A DNA stretch of 64,000 bases, taken from Bacillus sp. NP157. Lineage in GTDB: Bacteria > Pseudomonadota > Gammaproteobacteria > Xanthomonadales > Rhodanobacteraceae. Shown here one piece after another: positions 35,422 through 43,676 of the stretch. The notes beneath the pieces are model-generated. The model was not told the origin of the DNA. It did not search any database and worked only from the letters and a program-made list of their open reading frames with translations. Where the stretch lies: NCBI GenBank assembly GCA_018889975.1, contig CP076546.1, positions 248,001-312,000 on the forward strand, in the 5' to 3' direction. The stretch's first letter is position 1. Each line of letters starts with the position of its first letter. The translations under genes and the position numbers were made by a program.

Positions 35422-35660
35422 AGCCCTCGGCGCCTACCCTCGAGGCGAGTTCGTGGCGGCGAGGGGGCTGGGCGGAAGAAGCCCGAAGGGGGCCGGCCAC
35501 GATGGCCGGTTGTTCTTGTTGAGGCAGGATGCCGAATCAAGAACCTCCGCCCGGCACCCGGTGCGCGGCCGTAGGCCCATAGATAAACGGGCTGCGGAGC
35601 AGCCCCTCCTTTTCGCACGCCAGAACGCTGTTTGAGCAGCGAGGGTAGGCGCCGAGGGCT
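35422..35660 (+). repeat. 239-bp element with 21-bp terminal inverted repeats, copy C
   Basis: The inverted ends are at 35422-35442 and 35640-35660. The interior is nearly identical to copy B, and the similarity extends leftward through the flank (TTGCGGGAACGTGGA) to the REP. The downstream part repeats the right end with a GAGCGCTGC segment about three times. Confidence 0.75.
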
Positions 35661-35808
35661 CTTCGTGCGACGACGCCCGAGCGCTGCGGGGTAGGCGCCG
35701 AGGGCTCTTCCTGCGACGACGCCCGAGCGCTGCGGGGTAGGCACCGAGGGCTGTCCTGCGACCACGTACGAGCGCTGCGGGGAGATGGGGAAAGAGGAAT
35801 GCCCCAAT

Positions 35809-35829
35809 CGCGCGCAGGCGCGCTCCTAC
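35809..35829 (-). repeat. Single REP sequence supplying the OYE stop codon
   Basis: The 21-bp REP core in reverse orientation overlaps the 3' end of the OYE gene. Its conserved GTAG provides the TAG stop (35826-35828). It marks the right edge of repeat locus 2. Confidence 0.8.
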
Positions 35830-36932
35830 GCGGGTTTCGTGGGGGTGTAGCGTTCTAGCCAGTGGGCGTAGGACGGGGGCAGGGTCCATGACGGGCGCGG
35901 CACGTCCAGCGCCATCGCCGCCTTGTACGGCCAGTGCGGATCCGACAGGTGGGCGCGGCCGACCATCACCAGGTCCATCTGGCCATCCGCGATCACGCGA
36001 TTGGCCGCACGCGGATCGTCGATGCCCCACGACGATGCCACCGGCAGGCCGGCTTCGCGGCGCACGCGTTCGGCGATCGGACCAAGGAACGCCGAACCCC
36101 AGGGGATCTGCGTTTCGGCGATGGTGAAACCAACACTGACGTTGAGCATGTCCAGGCCGTCGGCGTGCATCTTGCGGACAAGGTCGATGGCTTCGACCAG
36201 TGTTTCTTCGTCGCGGCCGTCGTACTCGATGACGCCGAAGCGCGCCGTCAGCGGCAGGTGCTCCGGCCATACTTCACGCACGGCGGCCAGCGTTTCCAGC
36301 AGGAAGCGTCCGCGGTTTTCCGCGTTGCCGCCGTAAATGTCGTCGCGCTGGTTGCTGTGTGCGGAGAAGAACGTCTGCGCCAGGTAGCCGTGGGCGAAAT
36401 GCAGTTCCAGCCATTCGAAGCCGGCGTCGCGGGCGCGCCGCGCGGAGGCGACGAAATCCGCCTTGACCCGGGCGATGTCGTCCTGGGTCATGGCGCGCGG
36501 CACGCGCGGCAGGCCGCGACCGTAGGCGATCGCCGACGGTGCAAGGGTTTCCCACGCGCGCGGGTCGGTCGTATCGATATGGTCGTCGCCTTCCCACGGG
36601 CGCTCGGCGTTGGCCTTGCGGCCGGCGTGGGCGATCTGGATACCGGGCACGGCGCCGGCGGACCGGATCGACGCCGCGATCCGAGCGAGGCCTTCGGCCT
36701 GGGCGTCGTTCCACAGGCCCAGGCACGCCGGGGTGATCCTGCCCTCGGGCGATACCGCCGTGGCCTCGACGATGACCAGCCCGGCGCCGCCACGGGCGAG
36801 GGCGGGGTAGTGGATCTGGTGCCACTCGTTCGTCAGGCCATCCACGGCGCGGTACTGGCACATCGGCGGAATGGCGATGCGATTGCGAAGGGTGATGTCC
36901 TTCAGCGAGAAAGGGGAAAAGAGGGCAGACAT
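35826..36932 (-). CDS. Old yellow enzyme-type NADH:flavin oxidoreductase (YqjM/XenA class)
   Basis: The 368-aa FMN enzyme reduces activated C=C bonds with NAD(P)H. YqjM-class features are visible: the redox Cys in PPMCQY near residue 25, HAGRKAN, the substrate-binding His pair in LELHFAHGYL, and SAHSNQRDDIYGG. The physiological substrate is unknown; electrophile or quinone detoxification is usual. A LysR regulator is divergent across 97 bp and probably controls it. The stop codon lies inside a REP sequence. Confidence 0.93.
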   Translation of the reverse strand: MSALFSPFSLKDITLRNRIAIPPMCQYRAVDGLTNEWHQIHYPALARGGAGLVIVEATAVSPEGRITPACLGLWNDAQAEGLARIAASIRSAGAVPGIQIAHAGRKANAERPWEGDDHIDTTDPRAWETLAPSAIAYGRGLPRVPRAMTQDDIARVKADFVASARRARDAGFEWLELHFAHGYLAQTFFSAHSNQRDDIYGGNAENRGRFLLETLAAVREVWPEHLPLTARFGVIEYDGRDEETLVEAIDLVRKMHADGLDMLNVSVGFTIAETQIPWGSAFLGPIAERVRREAGLPVASSWGIDDPRAANRVIADGQMDLVMVGRAHLSDPHWPYKAAMALDVPRPSWTLPPSYAHWLERYTPTKPA

Positions 36933-37004
36933 GGGACGTGTCTTCGGTTATCGGGGAAGGGCGTCACGATAGGGAGAACGAGATATAATAAGAAGCGCAT
37001 ATGA

Positions 37005-37021
37005 CTAATGGTTTCCATAAG
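37005..37021. promoter_or_regulatory. Imperfect palindrome between the OYE and LysR genes
   Basis: CTAATGG-TTT-CCATAAG is a palindrome with one mismatch. It lies 8 bp before the LysR start codon and within the AT-rich divergent promoter region (36970-37025). It fits a LysR-type autoregulatory site. Confidence 0.45.
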
Positions 37022-37029
37022 ACTTCGTT

Positions 37030-37905
37030 ATGATCAATCCGGCATGGCTCCGTTCGTTCCGTGCGCTCGCCGCCGAGGGCACGTTCACCCGTGCGGCCGA
37101 GTCGCTGGGGCTGACCCAGGCGGCGGTGAGCCAGCACATCCGTCAGCTCGAAGAACGCTATGGCGCGCTGCTGATCCGCCGCCCGCGCCGCGTCGAACTC
37201 ACCCCTGCCGGCGAAGCGCTGCTGGCCTACTGCGACGAGGTCGCCCGTGCCGACCGATGCCTCACGTCGCGCCTGGCTGACGCCGATGCCATGCAGGGCG
37301 CCGTGTCCATCGTGACGCCGGGTAGCGTCGGCCTGTCGATCTACCCGAAGTTGCTGGAGATCCAGCGCCGGACGCCGGGCGTCGTCATCCGCCATCGTTT
37401 CGCGCCCGACGAGGAAGTGCTCGAAGCGGTGCTCGACAACCGATACGAGATCGGTGTGGTGTCTCGCCGGCCCGATGACGAGCGGATCGCCGTACGGGCG
37501 TTCTGCGAGGAAGCCCTCGAGCTGGTCGTTCCCGCAGGTGCCAGCGTCCATGGATGGGACGACCTGGTCCGGCTGGGCTTCATCGACCACCCCGACGGCC
37601 AGGCCATGGCCACGCGCCTGATGGCGCGCTGGTATCCCGGCAAGCGCAGCATGGCCGACGTACCGGTCACCGGCTTTACCAACCAGATCGGGCTGATCCT
37701 CGAGCCCGTCTCGCGGGGCCTTGGCTTCAGCGTCATGCCGCGGCATGCACGCCAGGCCTTCCTCCGTCCCGAAAGCATTCGCGTGCTGCAGGAATGCACG
37801 CCGGTGGTCGACGCCCTGTGGCTGATCCACCGTGCGGAATGGCCGCTTTCCCGACGGGCGCAGTACGTCATCGACGAACTCGACCGAGACCTGGCCAGGC
37901 ACTGA
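37030..37905 (+). CDS. LysR-family transcriptional regulator
   Basis: The 291-aa protein has an N-terminal winged helix-turn-helix (GTFTRAAESLGLTQAAVSQH, about residues 17-36) and a periplasmic-binding-like effector domain (about 90-290). It is divergent from the OYE reductase gene, the usual position for a LysR activator responding to the reductase substrate. The effector is unknown. A palindrome lies just before its start. Confidence 0.93.
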   Translation: MINPAWLRSFRALAAEGTFTRAAESLGLTQAAVSQHIRQLEERYGALLIRRPRRVELTPAGEALLAYCDEVARADRCLTSRLADADAMQGAVSIVTPGSVGLSIYPKLLEIQRRTPGVVIRHRFAPDEEVLEAVLDNRYEIGVVSRRPDDERIAVRAFCEEALELVVPAGASVHGWDDLVRLGFIDHPDGQAMATRLMARWYPGKRSMADVPVTGFTNQIGLILEPVSRGLGFSVMPRHARQAFLRPESIRVLQECTPVVDALWLIHRAEWPLSRRAQYVIDELDRDLARH

Positions 37906-37966
37906 TCGACGACGCTGCACGCTGCGCCGAGGCACGGCACGGCGGGCACGGGATGTGGGCCGGCGC

Positions 37967-38998
37967 CTACAGCGTGCCGAAGGCTTCGCGCAGTCGATTG
38001 CCGACGAACGCCTGCGCCTTGCGGGCCTTTTCGAGCACCGCGGCCGCGCCGAAGAATTCGTGCGTCACACCCGTGTAGACCTCGCGCTGCACCGGCACGC
38101 CGGCATCCTGCAGGGCTTCTTCGAGCATGCCGCCGTCGCTGCGCAGCGGATCCAGCGTTGCATTGACGATGGTTACCGGGGGCAGGTCGTTGAGGTTCGC
38201 GTGGATGAGATCGATCCGCGGATCCTTGAGGTCGTCGGGATTGTTGGTGAGGTGGCCGACGAACCATTCGATCATGGCCCGGTTGAGCGGCTTGGCGATC
38301 GCATTCTCGATGTACGACTCGGTATGCAGGTTGCCGGTCTGCGCCACCGGGTAGACGGCGACGATGTGGCGGGGCGCGGCAAGCCCGGCGTCGCGCGCGG
38401 CGATGGCCGTCGCCACGGCCATGCAGCCACCGGCACTTTCGCCGACGATGGCCAGGCGGCCCGGATCGCCGCCCAGCGATGCAGCGTTGGCGGCGATCCA
38501 GCTCCAGGCATCGATGCAGTCGTTCCATGCCGCCGGGAACTTGTGTTCCGGGGCCTGGCGGTAGTCGATCGACACCACGATGGCGCCGGACTGGCCGGCG
38601 ACGCCGCGGGCACCGCCGTCGTACACCTCCGCGCTCGCGATCACCCAGCCGCCACCGTGGATGTAAAGCACCACCGGGGCGTTGGCCGCGCCCTCGGGCG
38701 TGTAGACCAGCGCGGGCAAGCCACCGGCGCGCGTGGGCACGGTGATGCTGGTGCGGGCGACGCCGGGCACCAGCACCTGCGGGTCCATCGGCTTGCCCTG
38801 CTTGCCGAGCAGGCGCTCGACCGCATCGGCGATGGTGGGCTGCTGGCGCGCTTCGGCGGGCGACAGCTTCTCGATCGCCTTGGGCTCGAGCTCATTGAGG
38901 GCCGTCGCCAGTTCGTGCATGTCGTGATCCGCCCGGATCGCGCCGATGGCATCGGCAAGGGCGTTGACGATGGGGTTGGGCTTGCCTTGGCCAGTCAT
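37967..38998 (-). CDS. Alpha/beta hydrolase, hormone-sensitive lipase (family IV) esterase
   Basis: The 343-aa enzyme has the oxyanion motif HGGGW, the nucleophile in GESAGG, Asp in NATLDPLRSDG and His in VTHEFFGA, the full set for family IV esterases. There is no signal peptide, so it is cytoplasmic. An N-terminal cap region of about 75 residues precedes the catalytic fold. It converges on the LysR gene with a 61-bp gap. The substrate is probably a short- or medium-chain ester. Confidence 0.92.
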   Translation of the reverse strand: MTGQGKPNPIVNALADAIGAIRADHDMHELATALNELEPKAIEKLSPAEARQQPTIADAVERLLGKQGKPMDPQVLVPGVARTSITVPTRAGGLPALVYTPEGAANAPVVLYIHGGGWVIASAEVYDGGARGVAGQSGAIVVSIDYRQAPEHKFPAAWNDCIDAWSWIAANAASLGGDPGRLAIVGESAGGCMAVATAIAARDAGLAAPRHIVAVYPVAQTGNLHTESYIENAIAKPLNRAMIEWFVGHLTNNPDDLKDPRIDLIHANLNDLPPVTIVNATLDPLRSDGGMLEEALQDAGVPVQREVYTGVTHEFFGAAAVLEKARKAQAFVGNRLREAFGTL

Positions 38999-39221
38999 GG
39001 AATCTCCGAGGTGGTTGCGCAGGCACAGCGCCTGGAAGCATCCATGGTGGCCGGCGGGTCAATCAAAACGGTGTGCAGCGCAGGGCAGGGACCCGTCACA
39101 TACGTCACGGCCTGCATCTTCAAACGACTGTTTCGTTCCCCCATCACATTCCTAGGACTACTATCTGCATCACACGGGCCATCGCGCCCGGCTCCCCAAT
39201 GAATTGCTGAAAGGATGTTCC

Positions 39222-39710
39222 ATGGCCGTCCACCTGGTTGCCGCGCTCGACGAAAACTTTGCCATCGGCAAGCAGGGCGGGTTGCCCTGGCACCTCCCCG
39301 ACGATCTTCGCTACTTCAAGACGCTGACCACCGATCGCGCCGTGCTGATGGGCCGCAAGACGGCCGAATCGATCGGTCGCGCGCTGCCGGACCGGGTCAA
39401 TTACGTGCTCTCGCGCAAGGGCGAAGCACCGTACCCGGGCCAGGTCACCGTGCGTTCCATCCCCGAAGCGCAGGCCAGCTGCGGCCACACGGGCCTGATG
39501 GTGATCGGCGGCGGTGAAGTCTTCCGCGAGGCGCTGCCCTACGCGCGCACGCTTTACCTGACCTGGGTCTACGCCTCGGTCGACGGTGCGGACGTGTTCT
39601 TCCCGGGCATCGACTTCAAGGAATGGAGCGAAGTGTCGCGCGTCCACCACAAGGCGGATGCGCAGCACGCGCATTCGTTCGACATGGTCGAATACGTCCG
39701 GAACGTCTGA
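39222..39710 (+). CDS. folA: Dihydrofolate reductase
   Basis: The 162-aa enzyme reduces dihydrofolate to tetrahydrofolate with NADPH. The ATG at 39222 is preferred over a TTG at 39204 because AAAGGA lies 6 nt before it. Key motifs are AIGKQGGLPWHLPDDLRYFK with the catalytic Asp, MGRKTAESIGR, and the NADPH-binding IGGGEVF. Its stop overlaps the next ATG (TGATG). The link with thyA, 4 kb away, is functional rather than operonic. Confidence 0.96.
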   Translation: MAVHLVAALDENFAIGKQGGLPWHLPDDLRYFKTLTTDRAVLMGRKTAESIGRALPDRVNYVLSRKGEAPYPGQVTVRSIPEAQASCGHTGLMVIGGGEVFREALPYARTLYLTWVYASVDGADVFFPGIDFKEWSEVSRVHHKADAQHAHSFDMVEYVRNV

Positions 39711-40633
39711 TGCACGTGGTGGCCGGCGTGCTGGTGGACGGCGCCGGGCGGATCCTCATCGCACAGCGCCCGCCGGGCAAGCACCTGGCGGGCATGTGGG
39801 AGTTTCCCGGCGGCAAGCTGGAGCCGGGTGAGCAGGCCATGGCCGCGCTGGAGCGCGAACTCGACGAAGAGTTGGGCATCGCGGTGGATCCGCTGTCGTT
39901 CGAGTCCCTGGTCAGGATTCCGTGGAACTACGGCGAGCGCAGCATGCTGCTCGAGGCCGTGACCGTGCGCGCCTGGAGCGGCGAGCCGCGGGCGCTGGAT
40001 GCTTCGGCGATCGAGTGGCGGCTTCCGCGCGACATCGATCCGGCCATCCTGGCGCCGGCGGACCGGCCGATCCTTGCGGCGGCGTGGCTGCCCGAGCACG
40101 TGGCGATCACCCCGGCGGATGCGAGCGTGGCCGTGGCGTCGACGTGGCTGCGCGCAGCCCTTGCCCGCGGCGAGCGGCTACTGCAATGGCGTATGCCGGC
40201 TATGACGGTTGCTGCATCGCGCGAGGCGGTGGCGGCCCTGCTGCCCGAAGTCCATCGCTTCGGTGCCCACCTGTTGCTGTGCGACGACGTGGAAGGTGCA
40301 CGGGCGCTGGGCGTCGGCGTGCAGCTATCGGCGTTGCGGCTTGAAGGGCTCTCTGAACGTCCCTTGCCGCTCGGCACCCTGGTCGGGGCGTCGTGCCACG
40401 ACGCCGAAGGCCTGGCGCTGGCCGGTCGGTTGGGTTGCGACTTCGCGACGCTCTCACCCGTCGAGCCGGATGCCGGCAGTCCCGACACCCCGCCGTTGGG
40501 CTGGCCGCGTTTCGCCAAGTGGGTCGAGAACGCGTCGCTGCCGGTTTATGCGCTCGGGGGTGTCGGGCCAGACGACGTCGCGATGGCGCGGATGCATGCC
40601 GCCCAAGGCATCGCCAGTTCGCTATTTCTGTAG
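39710..40633 (+). CDS. Nudix hydrolase fused to a thiamine-phosphate-synthase-like domain (MutT type)
   Basis: The ATG at 39710 overlaps the folA stop. The Nudix domain (about residues 1-130) has the full box GX5EX7REUXEEXGU in GGKLEPGEQ...RELDEELGI and is the MutT class that removes 8-oxo-dGTP. The C-terminal half (about 140-307) resembles ThiE, with GASCHDAEGLALA, PLGWPRFAKWV and LPVYALGGVGPDDVAMAR, but lacks an obvious full catalytic set. This fusion is common in gammaproteobacteria. The TAG stop (40631-40633) belongs to a REP sequence. Confidence 0.9.
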   Translation: MHVVAGVLVDGAGRILIAQRPPGKHLAGMWEFPGGKLEPGEQAMAALERELDEELGIAVDPLSFESLVRIPWNYGERSMLLEAVTVRAWSGEPRALDASAIEWRLPRDIDPAILAPADRPILAAAWLPEHVAITPADASVAVASTWLRAALARGERLLQWRMPAMTVAASREAVAALLPEVHRFGAHLLLCDDVEGARALGVGVQLSALRLEGLSERPLPLGTLVGASCHDAEGLALAGRLGCDFATLSPVEPDAGSPDTPPLGWPRFAKWVENASLPVYALGGVGPDDVAMARMHAAQGIASSLFL

Positions 40634-40820
40634 GAGCGCGCCTGCGCGCGATGGGCCTGATCCGTGCAGGAAACCCCGCGCGCGCGATGGGCCTGATCCG
40701 TGCAGGAAACCACCCGCGCGCGATGGGCCTGATCCCTGCAGGAAACCACCTGCTCGCGGTGGATGTGGCGTGGGTAGTGGCATCTTTCGCCACGCCCATC
40801 GCGCGCAGGCGCGCTCCTAC
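40630..40820. repeat. REP doublet (REPIN-like), pair 3, with internal tandem repeat
   Basis: Inverted REPs lie at 40630-40650 and 40800-40820. The left REP supplies the stop codon of the Nudix gene. The 191-bp unit is longer than the others because of a 36-bp tandem repeat in its left half. Confidence 0.8.
40645..40750 (+). repeat. 36-bp tandem repeat, three copies
   Basis: Units with the core ATGGGCCTGATCC start at 40651, 40687 and 40723, a period of exactly 36 bp. The first unit includes the inner arm of the left REP, so the array grew from the REP edge. The third unit has a few substitutions. Confidence 0.85.
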
Positions 40821-40824
40821 ACGG

Positions 40825-41580
40825 TCATTTGGCTTTGAGGCGGGCGACCAGGGCGTTGAGCACGGCCTGGGTTTCCTTGGCGAAGAAGTCGTCGATGAAC
40901 CCGGCATCGAGCAGGCCGTTGGTATCGCCCCAGACCTCGAGCAAATCGGCGCGGGCGATGGCGCGCGTGCGCAGCATCGCGTGCGGCGGCGATTTGAGCA
41001 GCTCGCCCAGCCAGAGCACCGCGCGGGTCACCACCTGTTCCACCGTCGCCAGCTCGTCGACCAGGCCTAGCGCGTGCGCGGCTTCGGCGTCGACCATGGC
41101 GCCGGCAACCAGCAGGCGCTCGGCGCGGTAGCCGCCGACGAGGCGGCGCATCGCGAACTGGATCGGCTCGGGCACGGACAGGCCCACCTGCACTTCGTTC
41201 AGGCCGATCTTGTACATGCCGTGGGCCATGACCCGGTAATCCGCGAACAGGGACAGCACCGCGCCACCGGCAGGGCTGTGCCCGGTGATCGCCGCGACCA
41301 CCGGAACCGGTGAGGCGGCGATGGCGCCGCACAACGCGAAGAAGTCGTTCCAGAACGTCTCCACGCCGGCACGGTCCAGCTTGAGCAGCGCAGGCACGTC
41401 GACGCCCGCGGAGAACATGCCCTGGGCGCCAGATAGCACGATGCCGCGTGCGCCGTTGACCGGCGCGTCCTGGATAGCCTCGCGCAAGGCGTTTACCAGT
41501 GCTGTATCCAGCGCATTGACCGGCGGGCGCGCCATGCGGATTTCGTGGATGTCGCCGTCGTGGGGAAGGATGTCCAGCAT
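40825..41580 (-). CDS. Enoyl-CoA isomerase-like crotonase family protein
   Basis: The ATG at 41580 gives 251 aa; the longer frame upstream lies antisense to nothing known but lacks family content. It is a crotonase fold. The motif GHSPAGGAVLSLFADYRVMA followed by YKIGLNEVQVGL matches the delta3,delta2-enoyl-CoA isomerase (ECI1) pattern. The Glu of LNE is kept, while the second Glu of true hydratases (GGGCEL) is replaced by Val. It should therefore shift double bonds during unsaturated fatty acid oxidation rather than hydrate them. Confidence 0.8.
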   Translation of the reverse strand: MLDILPHDGDIHEIRMARPPVNALDTALVNALREAIQDAPVNGARGIVLSGAQGMFSAGVDVPALLKLDRAGVETFWNDFFALCGAIAASPVPVVAAITGHSPAGGAVLSLFADYRVMAHGMYKIGLNEVQVGLSVPEPIQFAMRRLVGGYRAERLLVAGAMVDAEAAHALGLVDELATVEQVVTRAVLWLGELLKSPPHAMLRTRAIARADLLEVWGDTNGLLDAGFIDDFFAKETQAVLNALVARLKAK

Positions 41581-41600
41581 GTACGTGCCTCGGGTTGGGG

Positions 41601-43058
41601 TTAGCGCGGCGACAGGTCGGCGTCGGTCCAGCTGTAGCGTACGGCGAAGTCGAGGCTGGCGCTGCCATGCGCCGGCACGTCCACCTTGAACTCCAGCATA
41701 TCGGGGGTGTTCTTCGAGGGCTTCACCGACGACGACACGAGGCTCCACGCACGCCAGCGGTAGGGATGTTCGCGCACCGTGACCACGCGCGCCGCATCGC
41801 CCGCATTGGTCAGGGTGATGCGGGTGCCTTCGTCGATCTGGTGGGCAGCGGCCGTGTAGGTGGTCTGTTCGCGCTTCGCGCGCAGGTCGAAGGCGTTGCC
41901 CAGGGAGATCGTGGCGTCCTCACCCTTCGGTGTGTCGTTGAAGCGGCCTTCGCCCAGCAGCTCCGCGTCGCCGTCGCGGTCATTGGTCATGACCCGGACG
42001 TAGCCGGCGGGCAGGCTGTCGAATGCCTTGAACTTCAGGCTGGTGGTGACTGGCACGCCGTCCGGCGGCGGCAAGGCCATCTCGCGCTGGCTGATCGGCA
42101 CGTTGGCGAAGAAGCGCTGGCCGCTTTCGTACAGCGTCTCGCGTTCGCAAGCGAGTTCCCTGCGGTCGTAGAGGGGGGCGAGGGTGACACTGCCGTCGGG
42201 CAGGTCCACGGCGTGGGGCAGGGTGTACGTGCGCAGGTCGCCGAGGGTCGCCTGTGTCGGGTTGGCGTCGGCGCTGAAGCCCTGCGCGACCGGCGCACGG
42301 GCCATCATCATCACTGGCCTCGGTGCTGCCGACTTCGAACGCTGCGCGTCGCCCGCGACAAGCTTCAGCGAGACATCCTTCCAGTCGCGCCCGCTGCGAT
42401 TGGCGATGCTGGCGCTGGCGTCGAACGCCATGCTGCAGGCACTGCCATTGGCGAGCGTCGCCACGTAGGCGGCGCGCCAGCCAAGGCCGGTGGTGGGGTA
42501 GTCGAGCTGGGCGGTGGTGTTGCCGGCGGCGGCGCCGTCGACGCGTACCTGCAGGGTGGAACCGCGGGCGATGCTGTCCTGGCCGGTAACGCGCAGGGCC
42601 GCGTAGTCGCGGACCAGGGCGAGGTCGCCATTCGCGGTGCGGATCACCATCGGGGTACCGCCCTGGACGAGCGTGCCGGAGGCGAGCTCCTGGCCGCCGG
42701 TGCCGACCACCTGCACCTTCTGGCCGACCAGCCCGGACACCGCGCCGTCGAAACCCTGGCCGAGCAGCAGCCGCTGCGAGACCACGCGGGTGCCCTTGCC
42801 GGGGAAGCGCAATGTCAGCGCTTCGCTGTCGAGTGCCGAGGGCAGGCCGCCGATGGAGAGGTCCTGCGTGCCGCCCTTGAGGTCGAAGGCGCGACGCTCG
42901 TGGACCACGGCGTAGCCATCGTTCGACACGGCGTCGCCGGTCGCCTGGAACAGCTGGTCACCGTCGGCACGGTAGAGGGTGAGGGCGGTGCGGTCGTTCG
43001 CGGCGAAGGCGGGCAGGGTCATGGCGCAGGCAAGGGCCAGAACGAGGGGGCGGCGCAT
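41601..43058 (-). CDS. Exported DUF4139 domain protein
   Basis: The 485-aa protein starts with a signal peptide (MRRPLVLALACAMTLPAFA). The N-terminal part is beta-rich, and the C-terminal part (about residues 190-480) is the DUF4139 domain, with YPTTGLGWRAAYVATL and NGSACSMAFDASASIANRSG-like sequence. It lies 20 bp upstream of the enoyl-CoA isomerase on the same strand. The function is unknown; the family is periplasmic or surface-exposed. Confidence 0.85.
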   Translation of the reverse strand: MRRPLVLALACAMTLPAFAANDRTALTLYRADGDQLFQATGDAVSNDGYAVVHERRAFDLKGGTQDLSIGGLPSALDSEALTLRFPGKGTRVVSQRLLLGQGFDGAVSGLVGQKVQVVGTGGQELASGTLVQGGTPMVIRTANGDLALVRDYAALRVTGQDSIARGSTLQVRVDGAAAGNTTAQLDYPTTGLGWRAAYVATLANGSACSMAFDASASIANRSGRDWKDVSLKLVAGDAQRSKSAAPRPVMMMARAPVAQGFSADANPTQATLGDLRTYTLPHAVDLPDGSVTLAPLYDRRELACERETLYESGQRFFANVPISQREMALPPPDGVPVTTSLKFKAFDSLPAGYVRVMTNDRDGDAELLGEGRFNDTPKGEDATISLGNAFDLRAKREQTTYTAAAHQIDEGTRITLTNAGDAARVVTVREHPYRWRAWSLVSSSVKPSKNTPDMLEFKVDVPAHGSASLDFAVRYSWTDADLSPR

Positions 43059-43119
43059 GGGTCTCTCTCCGTGTAGATCGCGACGGCGATCATACCCGCA
43101 GGCTCCATGAACCTTTTCT

Positions 43120-43257
43120 GTAGGAGCGCGCCTGCGCGCGAAGAGGTGGTGCGAATGGGTTTCCAGTCGTGGCGGTCTGAGCCTGGTCGCCGTGGTCGGT
43201 GCTCACCGCGACGATGGACGACGATGGACACCCATTCGCGCGCAGGCGCGCTCCTAC
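43120..43257. repeat. REP doublet (REPIN-like), pair 4
   Basis: Inverted REPs lie at 43120-43140 and 43237-43257, a 138-bp unit. The right REP supplies the TAG stop of the thioesterase gene (43254-43256, minus strand). The unit fills most of the gap between the DUF4139 and thioesterase genes. Confidence 0.8.
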
Positions 43258-43676
43258 ACGGCGTCGCGAATGACCTGGGGCAGCGGCACCGGGCGGCCGG
43301 TTTTGGTGTTGATCCAGACCATGGTGACGCTGCCGTCCGCGTGGATGCGGGTGGCGTCGGTGCTGTCGACGATGCGGTGGCCGACCGTCATCGAGCTGCT
43401 GCCCATCCGGTTGACGTATAGCTCGATCTGGATGTCGGCCGGCCATTCGATCGGCAAGCGATAGTTGATCTCGCTATGCGCCATCACCGGCGCGGCTTCT
43501 TCGCTGTACCAGCGGTCCGGCAGGGTCTGCAGCCACTTCAGGCGGGCTTCCTGGAGGTACACCAGGTAGTTCGCGTTATTGACGTGGTTGTAGGCGTCCA
43601 GGTCCTGCCAGCGCACGTCCATCGGCGTGATGAACAGCGGCAGCGGGGCGGACGTCGGGGAAGCGTCGGTGCTCAT
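43254..43676 (-). CDS. Acyl-CoA thioesterase, YbgC/4HBT family
   Basis: The ATG at 43676 overlaps the uvrA stop by 4 bp (ATGA) and gives 140 aa. The hotdog-fold motif [20 protein letters not shown] has the catalytic Asp of the 4-hydroxybenzoyl-CoA thioesterase group. There is no signal peptide. Its last codons and stop lie in a REP sequence (ending VIRDAV-stop). The substrate is a short or aromatic acyl-CoA by family, not determined here. Confidence 0.88.
   Translation of the reverse strand: MSTDASPTSAPLPLFITPMDVRWQDLDAYNHVNNANYLVYLQEARLKWLQTLPDRWYSEEAAPVMAHSEINYRLPIEWPADIQIELYVNRMGSSSMTVGHRIVDSTDATRIHADGSVTMVWINTKTGRPVPLPQVIRDAV

Larger units (their letters stand above)
34984..35829. repeat. 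Mirrored composite repeat locus 2
   Basis: The 843-bp gap between thyA and the OYE gene has no credible gene. It holds tail units (about 34984-35040), a shortened element in reverse orientation (35041-35179), a REP pair (35209-35366), a full forward element (35422-35660), tail units in about three tandem copies (about 35661-35785), and a final REP (35809-35829). The plan is that of locus 1 at 6071-6960. Confidence 0.8.

Noticed and set aside
40645-40750. Possible CRISPR array (36-bp period)
   Set aside because: The 36-bp units are directly adjacent with no spacers, there are only three copies, and there are no cas genes nearby.
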